64,000 nt of DNA from Monilinia fructicola (lineage: Eukaryota > Ascomycota > Leotiomycetes > Helotiales > Sclerotiniaceae): positions 2,491,001 through 2,555,000 of the forward strand of contig VICG01000005.1 of NCBI GenBank assembly GCA_008692225.1, read 5' to 3'. Made by a program: the position numbers and the translations under genes. The number at the start of each line of letters is the position of its first letter. The stretch's first letter is position 1. The notes beneath the pieces were generated by a model. It was given only the letters and a program-made list of their open reading frames with translations, did no database searches and was not told where the DNA came from. Shown piece by piece: positions 23,501 through 36,248 of the stretch.

Positions 23501-24714
23501 ATATATTCCTTTCAACTGAAGGAATACCTTTCGACCAATTAACGTTCCGCTCCCACGTCTTCAATTCCAAGAATGGGGTACGAACTCTGATTTTCTGAGA
23601 CCTTTGGATTTGCAGCCAGTTCCCGTTGCACACAGGTACTCTCGTGGTCTTTGTTCTGGCTCTCTATTTCAGCTGTTCCCGAAGATGGGGCCTTCATCAA
23701 TGCTCAGCCTGGAAAACTTTCTTTTATTAGAGAGATAACTTGAAAATGCAGAAAAGTGACTTCGATCCCTCCAAAAACGTGACCGGGCCATCGCCAACTC
23801 CAAGTTAGTTCTATAGTCAACCGACCACCAGTGGACGGGATGTTTGAACTTTATGTTATTTGATCAGTAAACATCCATTCAACGGTATGTTCATCACTCA
23901 GCCCTGAAAGTCACTTAGAATAGGAGGCGATTACATGTCAAAACAAGCATACTGTAGACATTTAGTGCCTATTTCCACAGCATCAGGGATGAAGATATCA
24001 AAACTTTATCTTGGAGACGTGCAACAAACCATCATATTTCAAATCCTATACTTCCCCGCCCTGTCATCCCATTCTCAATTCTTTCTCGAACAGCAAACAA
24101 GATGGCATTTTGACTGGAACCACTAACTTCCAAGCCATCCAAGCCGCCGGGTCCGAAGGAGTTCGGGTCCGGCACCATCCCCCCTTCCTTTAGTCGGAAA
24201 CACATGATCGAGAACGCCTTTCTCACGTAAAGCAGGACAAGTGCCGATACCCTTGTGCATGTTTTTATCAAGTGAAACTGCATTACATATATGCTATCTA
24301 TGCACTGCATGTCATAAGTTCCCGTCGTTCCTGACGACTGCTCGTCCCGTTCCGTTTCCAATGCATCGGGACGGTCAAAACATACAAATTTAACGCTTGA
24401 AACGGCCAGACGTTGCCATGTTAACTCTCCATTCATCAAGTAATACTCTAGACCAAGAACCATTTTCCTCAAAATTGGTTCATGTCTTGAATTTGACTAT
24501 GGTAATTCGATAGTTTAGAGACCCCAACGGAATTCCGGTTGATATACGTTATCAAAGTGAATGATGCAACGTTGAATACCGATATCTCTGTCGAGATGTT
24601 TAGTATGAACCTCCTCAAGATCATCTTACACAAATTTTACCGACCTTTCATACATCTTCCCCGGGTCTTTTTTTTTCCCTCGCTTCATTCTCTTGCATCT
24701 CTTTCCGTCGGAGT
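20531..24714. other. Long gene-free interval (about 4.2 kb)
   Basis: Numerous short frames occur, the largest about 158 codons (21293-21769, +) and 146 codons (24032-24472, -). None shows a recognised domain, a consistent exon structure or compositional bias. No transposon ends, tRNA or long repeat was recognised by eye. The part next to 20530 is the upstream region of the C2H2 gene and may contain regulatory DNA or non-coding transcripts. Confidence 0.45.
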
Positions 24715-27700
24715 TCATCCAATACAATAATCTTCGTCTTCTAAATCTTCACCTCGAGCGGTCGCTAGCGACATGGCAATAGCACGCTTCAATTGCTCTT
24801 CTTCACTATCTCCGTTACCTTGCCAATTCTCGGGCGACGATGGAGCTTCTGTCCGACCAGTACCTTGCTTCTTTGGCTCAAAATGCTGCCTTTGATTGAA
24901 TGACAGCTTTATTGCACGTTGTATGTTAGCATGTTCATCCACTAATTCACCGGGAAATTTCTCGAAAGGTATTGCTGGAGTCAGAAGCTCGCTTTGTAGG
25001 CACTGCGCACGGGTGTTGATCTCTTTGTCTATACTAACCTCAATGGCATGTTCAATTTGTTCCTGTTCACTCTCCACGCCATCTTCCCATGTTTTATGCG
25101 AAGGCGTAGGGACTGCATGATCGATCCCTTCATTCATTGCCTCGACGAACTCACCTTCCTCTAAGGATAGGTTTATTGCACGTAATACATCAGGATCTTC
25201 GTCTTCGTCAACCGCATCCTTTGGCACAGGGCCCCAGGATGCAATCGCATTTCGATATGTGTCGCTAAGCTTGTCGAAATTTTTTGATGGTGCATCTGGT
25301 TCAGCCTTTCCCCAAAAATCAGCCTCAATGAATTCCAAGTCGTCGCAACTAGAATCTTCATAGAATGTATCTTTCTCCTCTAACATGTCTCTCTGTGACT
25401 CCAGATGACGAAGTCGTGTCCGTTTCAAATTTCTCCGCTTGTCGCCTTTTGGGATTAAGCGAATTTCAGATTCTAATTCATCTATCTCCATATCTATGAT
25501 CAAAATTTCGTTATCGACATCATAGTCATTGTTATAGTACCAGGCCCAGAAGCTGATAGAGCTGTTATTCCCAGATTTATTTTGGACCCTGTTTTCAGCA
25601 TCTATCGCCCTGATAATTCGCGCCGCCCTTTGTCGGTCATCATGAGTCGCTGGAGGCATTGCACAAACCGCTTCATCTCGAATTTTCTGCAGTTGTTTCT
25701 TCATTTCTCTCGATATTGACGATGCCACACCACCCGAAATCGAATGTGTGCTTGTTATGAATTCTCGAATCTCGCATACCCTTTTTTGCAACCGACGCAA
25801 ATCGGGGATGGAAAGGTCTCGAGACAATATCTCCATGGCACCCTTCTTCGTCTCTGTCCCATTTCTGACCATATCCACACCACCTTTAGAAAAATCCATT
25901 GGTTTCCTTCTAATCAGCCCTGGCCTCACAGGCACGTCTGTGGATTTTTCCTTCGAATTTTTAGTCCACGAATTGTGACGAGGCTCATCAATCTCCATCT
26001 CATCAGAGTTTATTTCATCATCCTTGAGAGAGACTCTATTTGTCGTTTCACATTCCGTGGTTTCTGTTTCCAGGATTCCCGCATAGCCTGTAAACCTTCC
26101 AATCGACATCAATTCTCTCACTCTCTCCTCCGTTATAGACTCCCCTGAATTGAACATTTCCATCAATTCCTTGCCATGGGAATGAATTATCTTTCTCGGC
26201 TCCCCTGGAAAGAATTTGTTCATCAATTCCTTGCGGTGTAAACGAATTATCTTTCTCGGCTCCCCCATACCAGCCAGATCATAGTCGGAGATATTATCTT
26301 GAATGATCTCCCTTCGCCGACGCTTTCTAGCTTCGCTCTGTTCTGGACTTTCATTTTGCACTCTTATCGTAGAGAACAAGCGCTTAAATGAATCTGGCCT
26401 ATCTGCATCGGTAATTCCTTTCGCTCGATCAACCAGAGGCTCGTTCGTAGCTGCACGGGATGACGTGAATTTCTTTTTGGAACAGTCATCGTTTTCTGCG
26501 CCCCAATCAATATGAGAGTAATTATCAAAGTCTACTTTGATATCAGAGACAGAAGAGGGTAGAAATTGGAATACGGAATTGGCATTGAATTTGTTGTTCG
26601 TGAATGTTGCTAGTTTAGCCCTGGACAGCTGCATGATTTTGATTTTACGGTATTGATATCCAAAAAAATCCATTCCCTGACAGTTCAGCATTCGACTTTC
26701 GATTGGATCTTACCCTAGATTTCCTTACTCTCCAGGACTTGAGCGAAGACTTGGATAAACATTTCTTTAAGTCTATCTCAAACCTCTTGTTAGGCGTTGG
26801 CCCTCTATGGAAGACCGTCTTTCTTGACTTGGCTGGAATCCTAGGCGGTCGATGTCTATACTTGCAAATGCTTTTACCATTTTCAGTCATTATCAGTGGT
26901 GATTCCAAGCCTCTAAAATAAGCCGCAAGACGTAGTTCATACTCGTGTGGCCTTGAGGTTTCAACGTCAGTTATAGATCTTAACAGAAACGTGGCAACTC
27001 ACTTTTGGCCGTATTTAGCTGGGCAAGGTGGTTGATTGGGTAGTATATTACCACGCTTGCCATATCTTGGTATTGCTAGGTTGGAAATCTCACCAAAAGA
27101 GGTGTTCACGTATTTTGGTGTGGACTTTCGTATTGATGGCTTGGGACGACCTAGAATCCATGAATTGAAACACAGAAAGGCAAGGAAAGTCATAAGATAA
27201 TGGAACATACGAGTCAAATATCCCGAAGAGCTTTGATCGTTTTGGGTGGTTGTGTCCTTGCAGAGAAGTGGTACTGAAGAGGACACTATATAATCGTAGT
27301 GGCGCGGGGACAAAAATTGAGGAAGATGGTTCGTCGATTGGTCATCCAAATCCTCTCGTTGCATCGCATGGGGCTCGATTTCTCCATCTGAAGATGACCG
27401 GGAAGACGATTCCCCGGCATCATGACCCACAAGGTTCCTGGAAGAGGCTTTTCCGTCGAGAATTCTATCATTACTTTCCTCGAAGTCCCCATGACTTACT
27501 GATGTTTCAGATTTCTGGTCATCTTTGGAAAAACTCTCTAGGTTTTGAATGGATGACTGCTGACTCAAGTTACTCTTCATAGGCAATGGAGCGTCCAAAG
27601 CGAGGAAGTCTTCAAGTTCTCGTAGATTATGATTGAAAGAGCCAAGAACATCTGCTTTTGGTGCACAGTTGCTGCAGCTCGGAAAAGAATGCTTGGATGT

Positions 27701-28093
27701 TTCTTTTGATAATGGTAACTCTAGATTGGATGTTGCCATTCTAGAGTCAATTAAATAGGATCTTTCATTCTCACTTGTAGCTATCGAGTTGGGTTTGATT
27801 TCCTGTCTGGTGACTGACAAATTTGGAATGAAATCCGAATCCTTTCGAATATCAACAGTGTTTGATGATACTGAATCCTTTTTGCGAAGGTGTTCGAAAT
27901 GTAATTGTGCCAAATCATGATTTTTAAGAGCTACGTTAACTGTTTCTCTTGGAATGATCTTCTCAAATACCAAAGCGCCTGGCAGAGGAGGAGCACTGGT
28001 TAAAGTTTGGGTTTCCGGTGAGGGTTCTTCGTAAGAAAGAAGAACATTCCGGAGTGAACTTGGTCCTGGAGGAAATTTCCACTTGCTTGGCAT
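24715..28093 (-). CDS. Large uncharacterised protein with four C-terminal ubiquitin-interacting motifs
   Basis: I join exons 28093-27003, 26951-26729 and 26676-24715 (introns of 51 and 52 nt, phases matching). They give 1,091 residues from what first look like two or three separate genes. The N-terminal third is Ser-rich with a hydrophobic stretch near residues 295-315 (YLMTFLAFLCFNSWILG), possibly a membrane segment. The middle exon encodes YELRLAAYFRGLESPL and a basic region. Two adjacent copies of a 20-residue unit (GEPRKIIRLHRKELM and GEPRKIIHSHGKELM) lie near residue 600. The end holds four UIM-type helices at about 932-945 (DPDVLRAINLSLEE), 975-990 (EQIEHAIEVSID), 1019-1034 (NIQRAIKLSFN) and 1063-1078 (EEEQLKRAIAMSL). 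UIMs bind ubiquitin, so a role in ubiquitin-dependent trafficking or turnover is inferred. No enzymatic domain is recognised. Confidence 0.72.
26161..26280 (-). repeat. 60-bp tandem duplication inside the UIM-protein gene
   Basis: Two adjacent 60-bp copies beginning CATCAATTCCTTGC (26161 and 26221 on the plus strand) differ at a few positions. They encode two 20-residue repeats of the form GEPRKII..H.KELM..F. The period is a multiple of three and keeps the frame, so this is an in-frame domain duplication. Confidence 0.75.
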
Positions 28094-30641
28094 GTTGTCA
28101 AAATGAAGACAGATAACATCGTCTAGGTATCGATTCTAAATTAAGGATGCATAGTAGCAAAAACCATAGAAGTAAACGGGTTAAAGGTAGGTAACGTCTT
28201 TGATGATCCCAAGATAGGATCGGATGCATCATTTTCAAAGACTTTCTCGCCTACAATAATATGAAAAAGACTTTATAGAAGGGATAACCAGCACTTCGCT
28301 CTTGCATTAATACCAAGGTCATATATTCTTCCTGTAGAATCAAAGATGATACCAATGTATCAAAGTACCTTCCCAAAAAGATCAAATGATGACCTCTGAT
28401 TGGAATTGCACATACGAATAATTATGTCATGCATTAGAGAATCTCAGAAAAATAAACTTATTGCACCTCTCATGTCTATCAATAGAAGACGTCCGTCCTA
28501 TTGCGGCTGGGCATTGTAATTTTCGATGTCAGGTAAGATCCACTACAGCACAGTTGCTTCTTCTCTTTAGGAATTGTTGAAGTTAGTTTCTTAGTTGAGG
28601 TTTTTCCTCGCTTTGAATATATTCATGAAAGACTAGGCCCACACGATGCTAGCAAGATACTAGCATCATATGTTATACAACTTGCCAAATAGCAGTAGGC
28701 CTTCTTGAAAATAAATTCATTGCTTTTTCCATTTGTGATTAGCATTGGTATCCCTGAACTGAATAATAGAAGCGCAAGATGACTTCTGTTATTACATATA
28801 TTCATGAAAGTTTGAGATGATTTAGTTTTGAGAATCGCCTTTTACACATGCTTTCATGAAAAATTACCACAGAAGATGTACTCGAGTACCTCGATCCAAG
28901 CAATGTGGAATCTTCCCCTCCACTGCACTCGATGGGGACTCTATCCCACTCACAAGTCAATATCACTGGAATTTGTGCACGTAGGCGTTACAAGTTTCAA
29001 TCTGTGAGCGCCCTTTTTGATTAATAATCCTGGAAAAAGAATGAAAATCATGGCGCCTTCTTTCAGTGAAGTCTACTCGAAGAAATTCTGCCAAAGGTTG
29101 TGATGAAATTCTTCATTAATACATTAAAAAGCTTCACGCCTCTAGCACAACTACATGGTCTATCCTAAAGAACCATATTAGAGAGTTTGCGATGCTTTTA
29201 AATGGCCAATATACGATGGTAATACGAATAACCCGTGATTCGAAATAAAGGGGTCTCAAAATTGGCTTTTACTTCCAGTACCAAATCATCCAGAAATGAA
29301 TCTTTGGAACTCAAAATTTGACGTAACCCTCCATTAACTGTAACCAATATGTTACCAAAATGATATCTATTCATCCGTAAATGATTCTGATCATTACTCG
29401 AATAAAGGATGATGATGCCCCCAACATCTTGGCGGGCATGCAGATTGTTATAGGTGCAACCAACACCTATACAAGTCAATCCTGTGTGACCATATATACC
29501 ATCAAAAGTATCTCTAAACTTTATACTAAAACCCATATAGATACAATCAGATCTGTGGCAACTTCCACATACAGACACGCCCTGAAAACTATCACAAGCA
29601 CGCCACCAGCACAAAAAATTACATCTCCTTCGTTTATTGCAGCTACTTCGAAAGTGCCCTGTATTCAAGCTACACGGTCAACCACAAGACTTGTGGGAAA
29701 GCGGAGCTACTTGACAATCTCTAGCACTCTCTCAGATCTTCATGTATTCAGGGGCATTAAACGAGGTCCATTGGATATATAGCCCCTAACTTCTGGATCA
29801 TCAAATACCACACTTAAGATGTTATTGTGATGCTGTTTTGAAAACCTCAAATTACTGGTATCAGGAGTATATTTCGGTAAGGTAGTTAGTAGAGCAAAGA
29901 CTTTAGACTCAAGATTATGGAGCGATTTGATTACTGGATTATGCATTGAAAGAATCTGGAATGTTCGATTATTCTTGCACTTTAAAATGATGTTGCATTT
30001 TCGAATTGGGTTGAGCATCTGAGATGGGTGCCCCTGCGGATGAAATATGATCCATCTTTAACTTGACCTTTGGTATAAAATATTGGGTCAATTTTAAAGC
30101 TTGTTCTTAGAAGAGAATCATCCGGAGGATTTTTTGACATGAATTAGTTGGTACAATGGTATCCGAGGATCCTGCCAACACGCACAGTACAATCAAGATT
30201 TGCCTAAAGTGTTCAGATTGTTTCGGCTAATCACGTATCTCAAACAGTTAAAAGAGAATCCAAATTCAACTCATATGAAGTATAGCTCATATATTAATAT
30301 GATCAATAATAATAGAGAAGCCTTTAATAGAGGAAAATCTAGCGCGCAAGAATGAGACACTACTGACCACTACCGCTCCACCGTTCCACCTCTATCAACT
30401 TTCGTTTATCCACACCTGCCAAAAATCCACACCTGCCAAAAATCCAGCCAAAGCGTTCATAGAGGCAACTATACCTGTGAATCTATCATCATCATCATCA
30501 ACTCCAACAAGCCAAAAAAACAAAGAAAAGATACTCGAAAAAGACAAATTTCTGCAGCCACTCAAGTTGACCATAAACTAGTGACGATAGTAGATCAATC
30601 AAGTCAGGAGTTGAACCATCCGACTGATCCGCACTGCTAGC
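28094..30641. other. Intergenic interval without a supported gene
   Basis: Overlapping opposite-strand frames at 29198-29668 (-, 156 codons) and 29381-29782 (+, 133 codons) cannot both be real and neither shows a known motif. A near-perfect tandem repeat of about 17 bp (ATCCACACCTGCCAAAA) lies at 30409-30444, just downstream of the laccase gene. Confidence 0.4.
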
Positions 30642-32624
30642 CTACAATCCAGAATCAATCTGATCCACAACAGTAGTATTCGTAAACAACGCCCAATCCC
30701 TACAAGTTTGAGCCATAATACTCGGAATCTTCAACTTTGCGATATCAGCCGGACGTTCAACAACATTCACATACAGCCCACTGCTAACATGGAACGCGAT
30801 GTGACAATGTAACGGCCAAACACCAGGGTTATCAGCCGTCACTTGTAAAACCATGTAGCCATTAGCTTGCAGCATCTGTACATCACGACGTTGAGGATTG
30901 GATGGTCGAATCACTGTCTTATGATCCCAAGTTCCCAGGCCTTCGTTAAGCACAAACATATTGTGGCCGTGAAGATGAATGGGGTGGGCGGCTGCAGTAG
31001 GGTTGGTAAGGTAGATGCGGAAAGAGCTGTTGGAGCCAAAGTTATATATGTTCCATTGGGGACTATCTGGGTAAGAATTGTTTCCTTGATTGGATAGAAG
31101 AAGAACGGGGTGATTGTAGTTTGCGCGAAAAGAAGAATTATTCATCGTCCATTGCCAATTTCCAGAAGAATTTTGTCCGAATCCGAGATCGATTTGTTGC
31201 GTTGTGGGTGGATTTGGATCGGGGGCAATTGGGAACCAAGGTGTCGTTTGTGTGAGAGGATCATTCTGGCAGACGTTGGCGACAGAATTGTTGAATATGG
31301 CAGAGGCGGTAGTGGTAGGCTTCAGGTTAGGGAGGAGACCATAATAAGCAACTGCTTTGGCGGCTGGATTGCTAGCAAGTGAGCACCCAGAAAGCGTTGA
31401 GCGCATCCAGTATGATCCTGTTGTCCCAAGTGGAAGGCCTTGAACGATAACATCAGTACGCTGACCCACTCCTAATGTAACAACTATATGATTTTAGCAC
31501 TGAATATCAAGCATTTTCAACTGATGATCTACCTTGAGTCGTGTAAGGCTCGATAGGAACGAAATCGTTTGCAATGACAGTCATATTATGGCCATCAATA
31601 GCGAACTTCTGCGTTCCTTCAGTACCAGCATTGATGAGCCTAAGTCTGTGCTTTCTTCCAGGTGTAAGTCTGAAAGTAGGTGGCACAAAGTTGTTGTCAT
31701 TACATAAAGAATTATCGCCTGCGGCCTTTGTTGAGCAATTGAAAGACCCTTTGCCTTGGATTAGGTTGCTATCGGATTTCACGAGCTAATATATTTTAGA
31801 ACAAGCTCATGTAGCGAGAGTCTGGGAAGCTACTTACAACCCTATTGATGTCTGTTGAGACGACATCTTCCACGAGAGAGAAATATGGTGGATGATACCA
31901 ATCCGTCAAAAGCACTGGTCCCACGTCTATATAAAATTAGTAAGGTTGAGTATTAGTTTAAATGCCACTAGCTACACACCTATATCATATGAAATAGTCT
32001 GTGGACCATGAATAATCATCGGACCTAGGATCCCGGCATTGTACTGGGCAGAGTAGTGAGAATGCCACCAACTAGTACCGTAAAGATCGGCCAAGAACGT
32101 ATATGTGAAGCTTCCTCCAGGAGGAATTGGGCATTGCTGAACTCCAGGAACACCATCAAACCATTGAGATGTCTTTTGCAAAAGTCCATGCCAATGAAGT
32201 GCGGTACCTTCCTCTGGGCCTGTGATTTTGTTGTGAACTGTGACTTGAATCGTATCTCCCCAGTTTGCTTCAATGAGAGGCCCCGGGAAAACACCATTCA
32301 CAAGGATTACATCTCTTTGATATCCATCTGGTGATGCTTTGCCTCTCTGAACGGTAAAATCATATCTTCGAATTACACCAGTATTTGGTGGAGAGACTGT
32401 GATGGAAACAATGATTAGCTCAAAGCTCATATATGTAAACCCATGGGTAATTTACTATAAGGATTGGTATTATTAGCTGTCTTATCACCCCATGGGAAGC
32501 CTTGGGGAAGGGGAGTGACAGGATTGCTAGTCTGCAAGTAATTTACTGGCAAGGTAGAGTAATTATTCTGAGCAGAAACAAGTGACCCAAAAAGAAGAGT
32601 GGCGAGAGAACATAAACCTCGCAT
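30642..32624 (-). CDS. Secreted laccase (multicopper oxidase, ascomycete type)
   Basis: Exons 32624-32441, 32396-31980, 31926-31838, 31785-31533 and 31483-30642 join in phase to 594 residues, the usual ascomycete laccase length. Residues 1-18 are a signal peptide ([18 protein letters not shown]). All four copper-binding signatures are present: L1 ALHWHGLLQ (about 128-136), L2 [14 protein letters not shown]3 HPIHLHGHN (481-489) and L4 [15 protein letters not shown] with Cys 541; the residue ten after this Cys is Leu. The protein ends in DSGL, the conserved C-terminal tail of ascomycete laccases that plugs the trinuclear site in known structures. It oxidises phenols outside the cell while reducing oxygen to water; roles could include lignin or phenolic detoxification or melanin formation. 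It stands alone with no pathway genes nearby. Confidence 0.96.
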
Positions 32625-35600
32625 GTTGGAAGAATGTATAGGCCAAACTCAAAGCTATTGATCGAGGATTTTGATGATAACAATGATCTTGCTGCTGATG
32701 ATGTTGATGTGAAGATAGGACGGATATGGGAAGGGAGCTGTGGTTTATATAGAAACATTCCACAGCTTAGTAAAGTAGCATATCGGGGCCGAAAGCAAAG
32801 TATTGAAAATTGCCAGTCTGACTGTAGTCTCTGGACCTTCCAGGTCAAAGTGCATAAGATGTGTATAAAAACTAGATAGGCTTACGGGAAGCTATATCGC
32901 AGGGATTGATTTCGAAGTAGACATGTTATAATGGCATCTGAATACAACTGGGAATGTAAAAACAGATTTAACGACACGACAAATATAGCTGAGGCTGAAG
33001 TCAGAATACCAGGGCTAGGCTGTATAATTCAAATGATAGTTTGCCTCAATACCATGCCGTGGGAACGGCCTATACAAAAGAAACACCATAGCTCTCAGTC
33101 TTCCTGTCAATATATTGTACAATATATTGATAAGCGAGCCGTTCACATCACATCACTCGGCAAGCGACATCAGTTTGCCGAATCCACCCCCCTGCGCAAG
33201 ACAGTTATACCGAGATTGGCAAGAGAAGAAACCGTAGTAAGAGGAGTATGAGTCGTCAATGACGTTCAAATTTCTGTTTATCTTGTTTGGGTTACTCTTA
33301 CCCATGAACTTATACAAATTTGAGAATCATAATATGTGCAGCCACTGGCTTTAGACCTTCGTCTTCAAATGTACACGTAGTATGTTAAGGATTACAATAC
33401 ATATCTTGCAATACGAACATTGGGTAAGAATTGAAATCAGACCCCTGATGGACCCATATTTCTAGGCTTCTCCAACTAATTCTACATGCAATACCACGGG
33501 TCCTTCCAAATGAGAGATCTGGAGAGTCTAATCGATCTTTCAAGCGGTTGGATGTCACAATCCGAATAAAAGATTCCAGAGATCTCGAAATGATGCATTA
33601 TTAACTTGAATAGTAACTGGTATTTGGGTACTACCGCTTCTACCAGTCTACGTTGAAGATAATCGGCTCAGCGACAAGAAGGCGAAACACTTATCAAGAC
33701 TTCATGATATTGGGTACTTCGAATTTCTCCAGAAGTGAGATTTGAAAAATCGATCAATTTAACCCAGAAAATAACCCTGCCGCCTCACAAATTCAACCGA
33801 AATGCTTGACTCAACCTACACATATATCAACACGAGGCTAGGTTGCATAATGAACCATCACGCAAACGTGTATGCGTATAAGCAGCCAAAGTAACGCAAA
33901 GATACCATGTTTCCGGAAACTACGATGGAAATTAGTAAGAATAAAAGAGATCGTGTAAGACCCTATACCAAAGCGCTCACACTCGTGACTCTATGTGTCA
34001 AACTAACTAGAGCTACTGAACTATATCTCTTACTGACATAAGTAGTTGTTGGATTCAGTCACCAATGGGAGGCTGATTTGCAGTTCTTCCGCTGAATACT
34101 TTCCATCGGACGAAATGGTAGAAGGGTAAATGTGAGAATTTGTGTTGCTTCAAGGGATTGGCAGCCACAACCTTGTCTAATTTTCGAAATAACTATCATA
34201 TATATCTGATAATTTTTTTTTGCATAGTTGTTCAATTCTGTGAAACCACAAGTTTTCCAAGAAAAGGTGCATGGATTGGGCACTGGGTCGCTACCAACAT
34301 AATAAGATGTGGCGCGCATGAACCATGAGACTTCATTGATGCCGAAGACGGATCTACTGCAAGGTTCAATATCGAACAAAGTCTATCTGTGCAGGGCATT
34401 TATGAGCGAAGCTGATGGACTTCTGATATCGTAAAGGGATCAAATTACATTTTTCTTGAGTTCCCCATACGTTAATTTCTCACGTTATCTTGTCATTCGT
34501 TATTGGTGAAGTGATCACCTGCTTGAACAATAATGCCGTCCGTTGATGAATAATTGCTGTACCATCCGTAGGATTGTTTTGCATCGTGTGGTTGCTTGCC
34601 GTGTGGCGTCAGGTGCTCCTGCGATTCCATGTCTCACTACTCGCTAGACCAAAATAAAATTGGTTGTCATGCTAAAAAAGAAGCCCATGCTATGGGTACA
34701 TTGGGTAGGTTCATCGGAGCGCTGTTTGTAGAATAGACTGGAAAGAGAGAATTATCAGCCTTAAACTATATTCTATATATAAATAAGCTGACAGCAGGCC
34801 GCATTTGAATTGGCGAAGGATCTTGAACTTGTCCGTATCAGACATCATTAATGACCCTCCCGAAATCCACCTCGACTGAAAACCTCAGACGAAGACTCAA
34901 CCGAAATCAAGCATCAATCTAGTTTATTATTGTCCTGTTGGATTCAACAGCCTAGCTAAGGTCGTATCTTTTCATGAAAGCGAAGGGTAAAAAAGGCGAA
35001 GTTCATTCAGCTCGCGTTGATTGTTTCTATTAGAGCATGTTTCGAATCAAAATTTACTTCAAACGCATGGCTCATAGCTCATTGCTCAATTACTTCAGGT
35101 AGGTATTGACAATGCTTCAAATCCGTGAATCCTACAATTGTGGTTGTAGGTAGCTAAGCAGGCGGGGATTCTCCATCAAGCAGGCCGATACATTTTTGCC
35201 ATGAATTGATAATACGGGATTGCTCTTTTCGTTTGATATTTAGTCCCTTGTCCAACTCGTCCCAGTACTTCGCATACACTAGTGTAAGGTCCTGCCGGGG
35301 ACATTTTCAAGCTCTCCAGCTACATTGGTCCTCCTCATTGTATCCAAACCTTCAATAGCCTTGAGCTAATTGATTTCTTTCATGATATTTACGTCTACCT
35401 TGCTCTTCATAGTCTTTTAAATTTTTATATAAACAGCGAACAATAAGAAGGAGGATACTGTTCGATAAGAGGCATCCTTGAGAAGCTGAACGGACGGGGA
35501 GTTAGATAAGTATTCGAGATATAGTATCATGACCCTTTCGCTAGTCGTCCAGGAAGAGACCAGACACTTGGTATAGGCAATGAATGTCAAACCCATAGAA

Positions 35601-36248
35601 GAAGGAAATCAAGAAGCTAGAGACAATGACACAAGACCCTGACGCCTATGTACCTCTCCAAAGTGAAAGGTACCACTTGGTCCCTAATGTGATGCTGTGC
35701 CGAGTTGCATCAACTTAATATCTAATATTACTCAATAGTAGATGAAGTATAGCATAGCATAGGAGTGGCTCGCATTGGCATCGTCATTTCGAGACCATCC
35801 TTGTATCTCAAATATGTTTGAGAACTTCGAGATATGGATCTTATAGTTTCATTGAATTCAAGGTCTGGGGAATATGCAATTGGGGTAAACATTGTGTTTG
35901 ATCAGACGCAAATAGTAATTAACCTTAGTAGAATGGTCCAGCACCAATAATTTAGGGATCATAGCTCCTCTTAGCGCCGGGTTATGCCGAATACAAGCTA
36001 AATTACAACCTTGGAATACATCATCATCATCAATTTACAACCTGAAGATGCTCAACATCTAATTATCAACTACCACAAGCTTTAATCAGACCGCCCTTTA
36101 CACTATGGTATCTTCTCATAATCCATATTCTCGGCCATGAAGCCATAGTATTTGTCGATAGGTTTATCTTTTGTGACTCAAATTAACAGCGTTCTTCGTC
36201 GACTACATCATCTACCACGCAGTGTGTTTGTTAACCCAATCATCAACC
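32625..36248. other. Long intergenic region between laccase and ATG17
   Basis: These 3.6 kb between two divergent genes contain only short frames without motifs (for example 32931-33251, 34059-34379). The laccase promoter occupies the left end. No RNA gene or transposon was recognised. Confidence 0.45.
32745..32754 (-). promoter_or_regulatory. Candidate TATA box of the laccase gene
   Basis: On the minus strand CTATATAAAC lies about 120-130 nt before the laccase ATG at 32624. Good match to a TATA element at a plausible distance; judged by eye. Confidence 0.5.

Noticed and set aside
23167..23598. 143-codon plus-strand frame
   Set aside because: No recognisable domain and no supporting exon structure.
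23755..23800. tRNA-like TTCGATCCC motif
   Set aside because: No matching acceptor stem or A box could be found around it.
24032..24472. 146-codon minus-strand frame
   Set aside because: Amino-acid composition is not coding-like and no family resemblance is seen.
29198..29782. Overlapping 156-codon (-) and 133-codon (+) frames
   Set aside because: Both cannot be real; neither carries a motif. Left as unassigned spacer.
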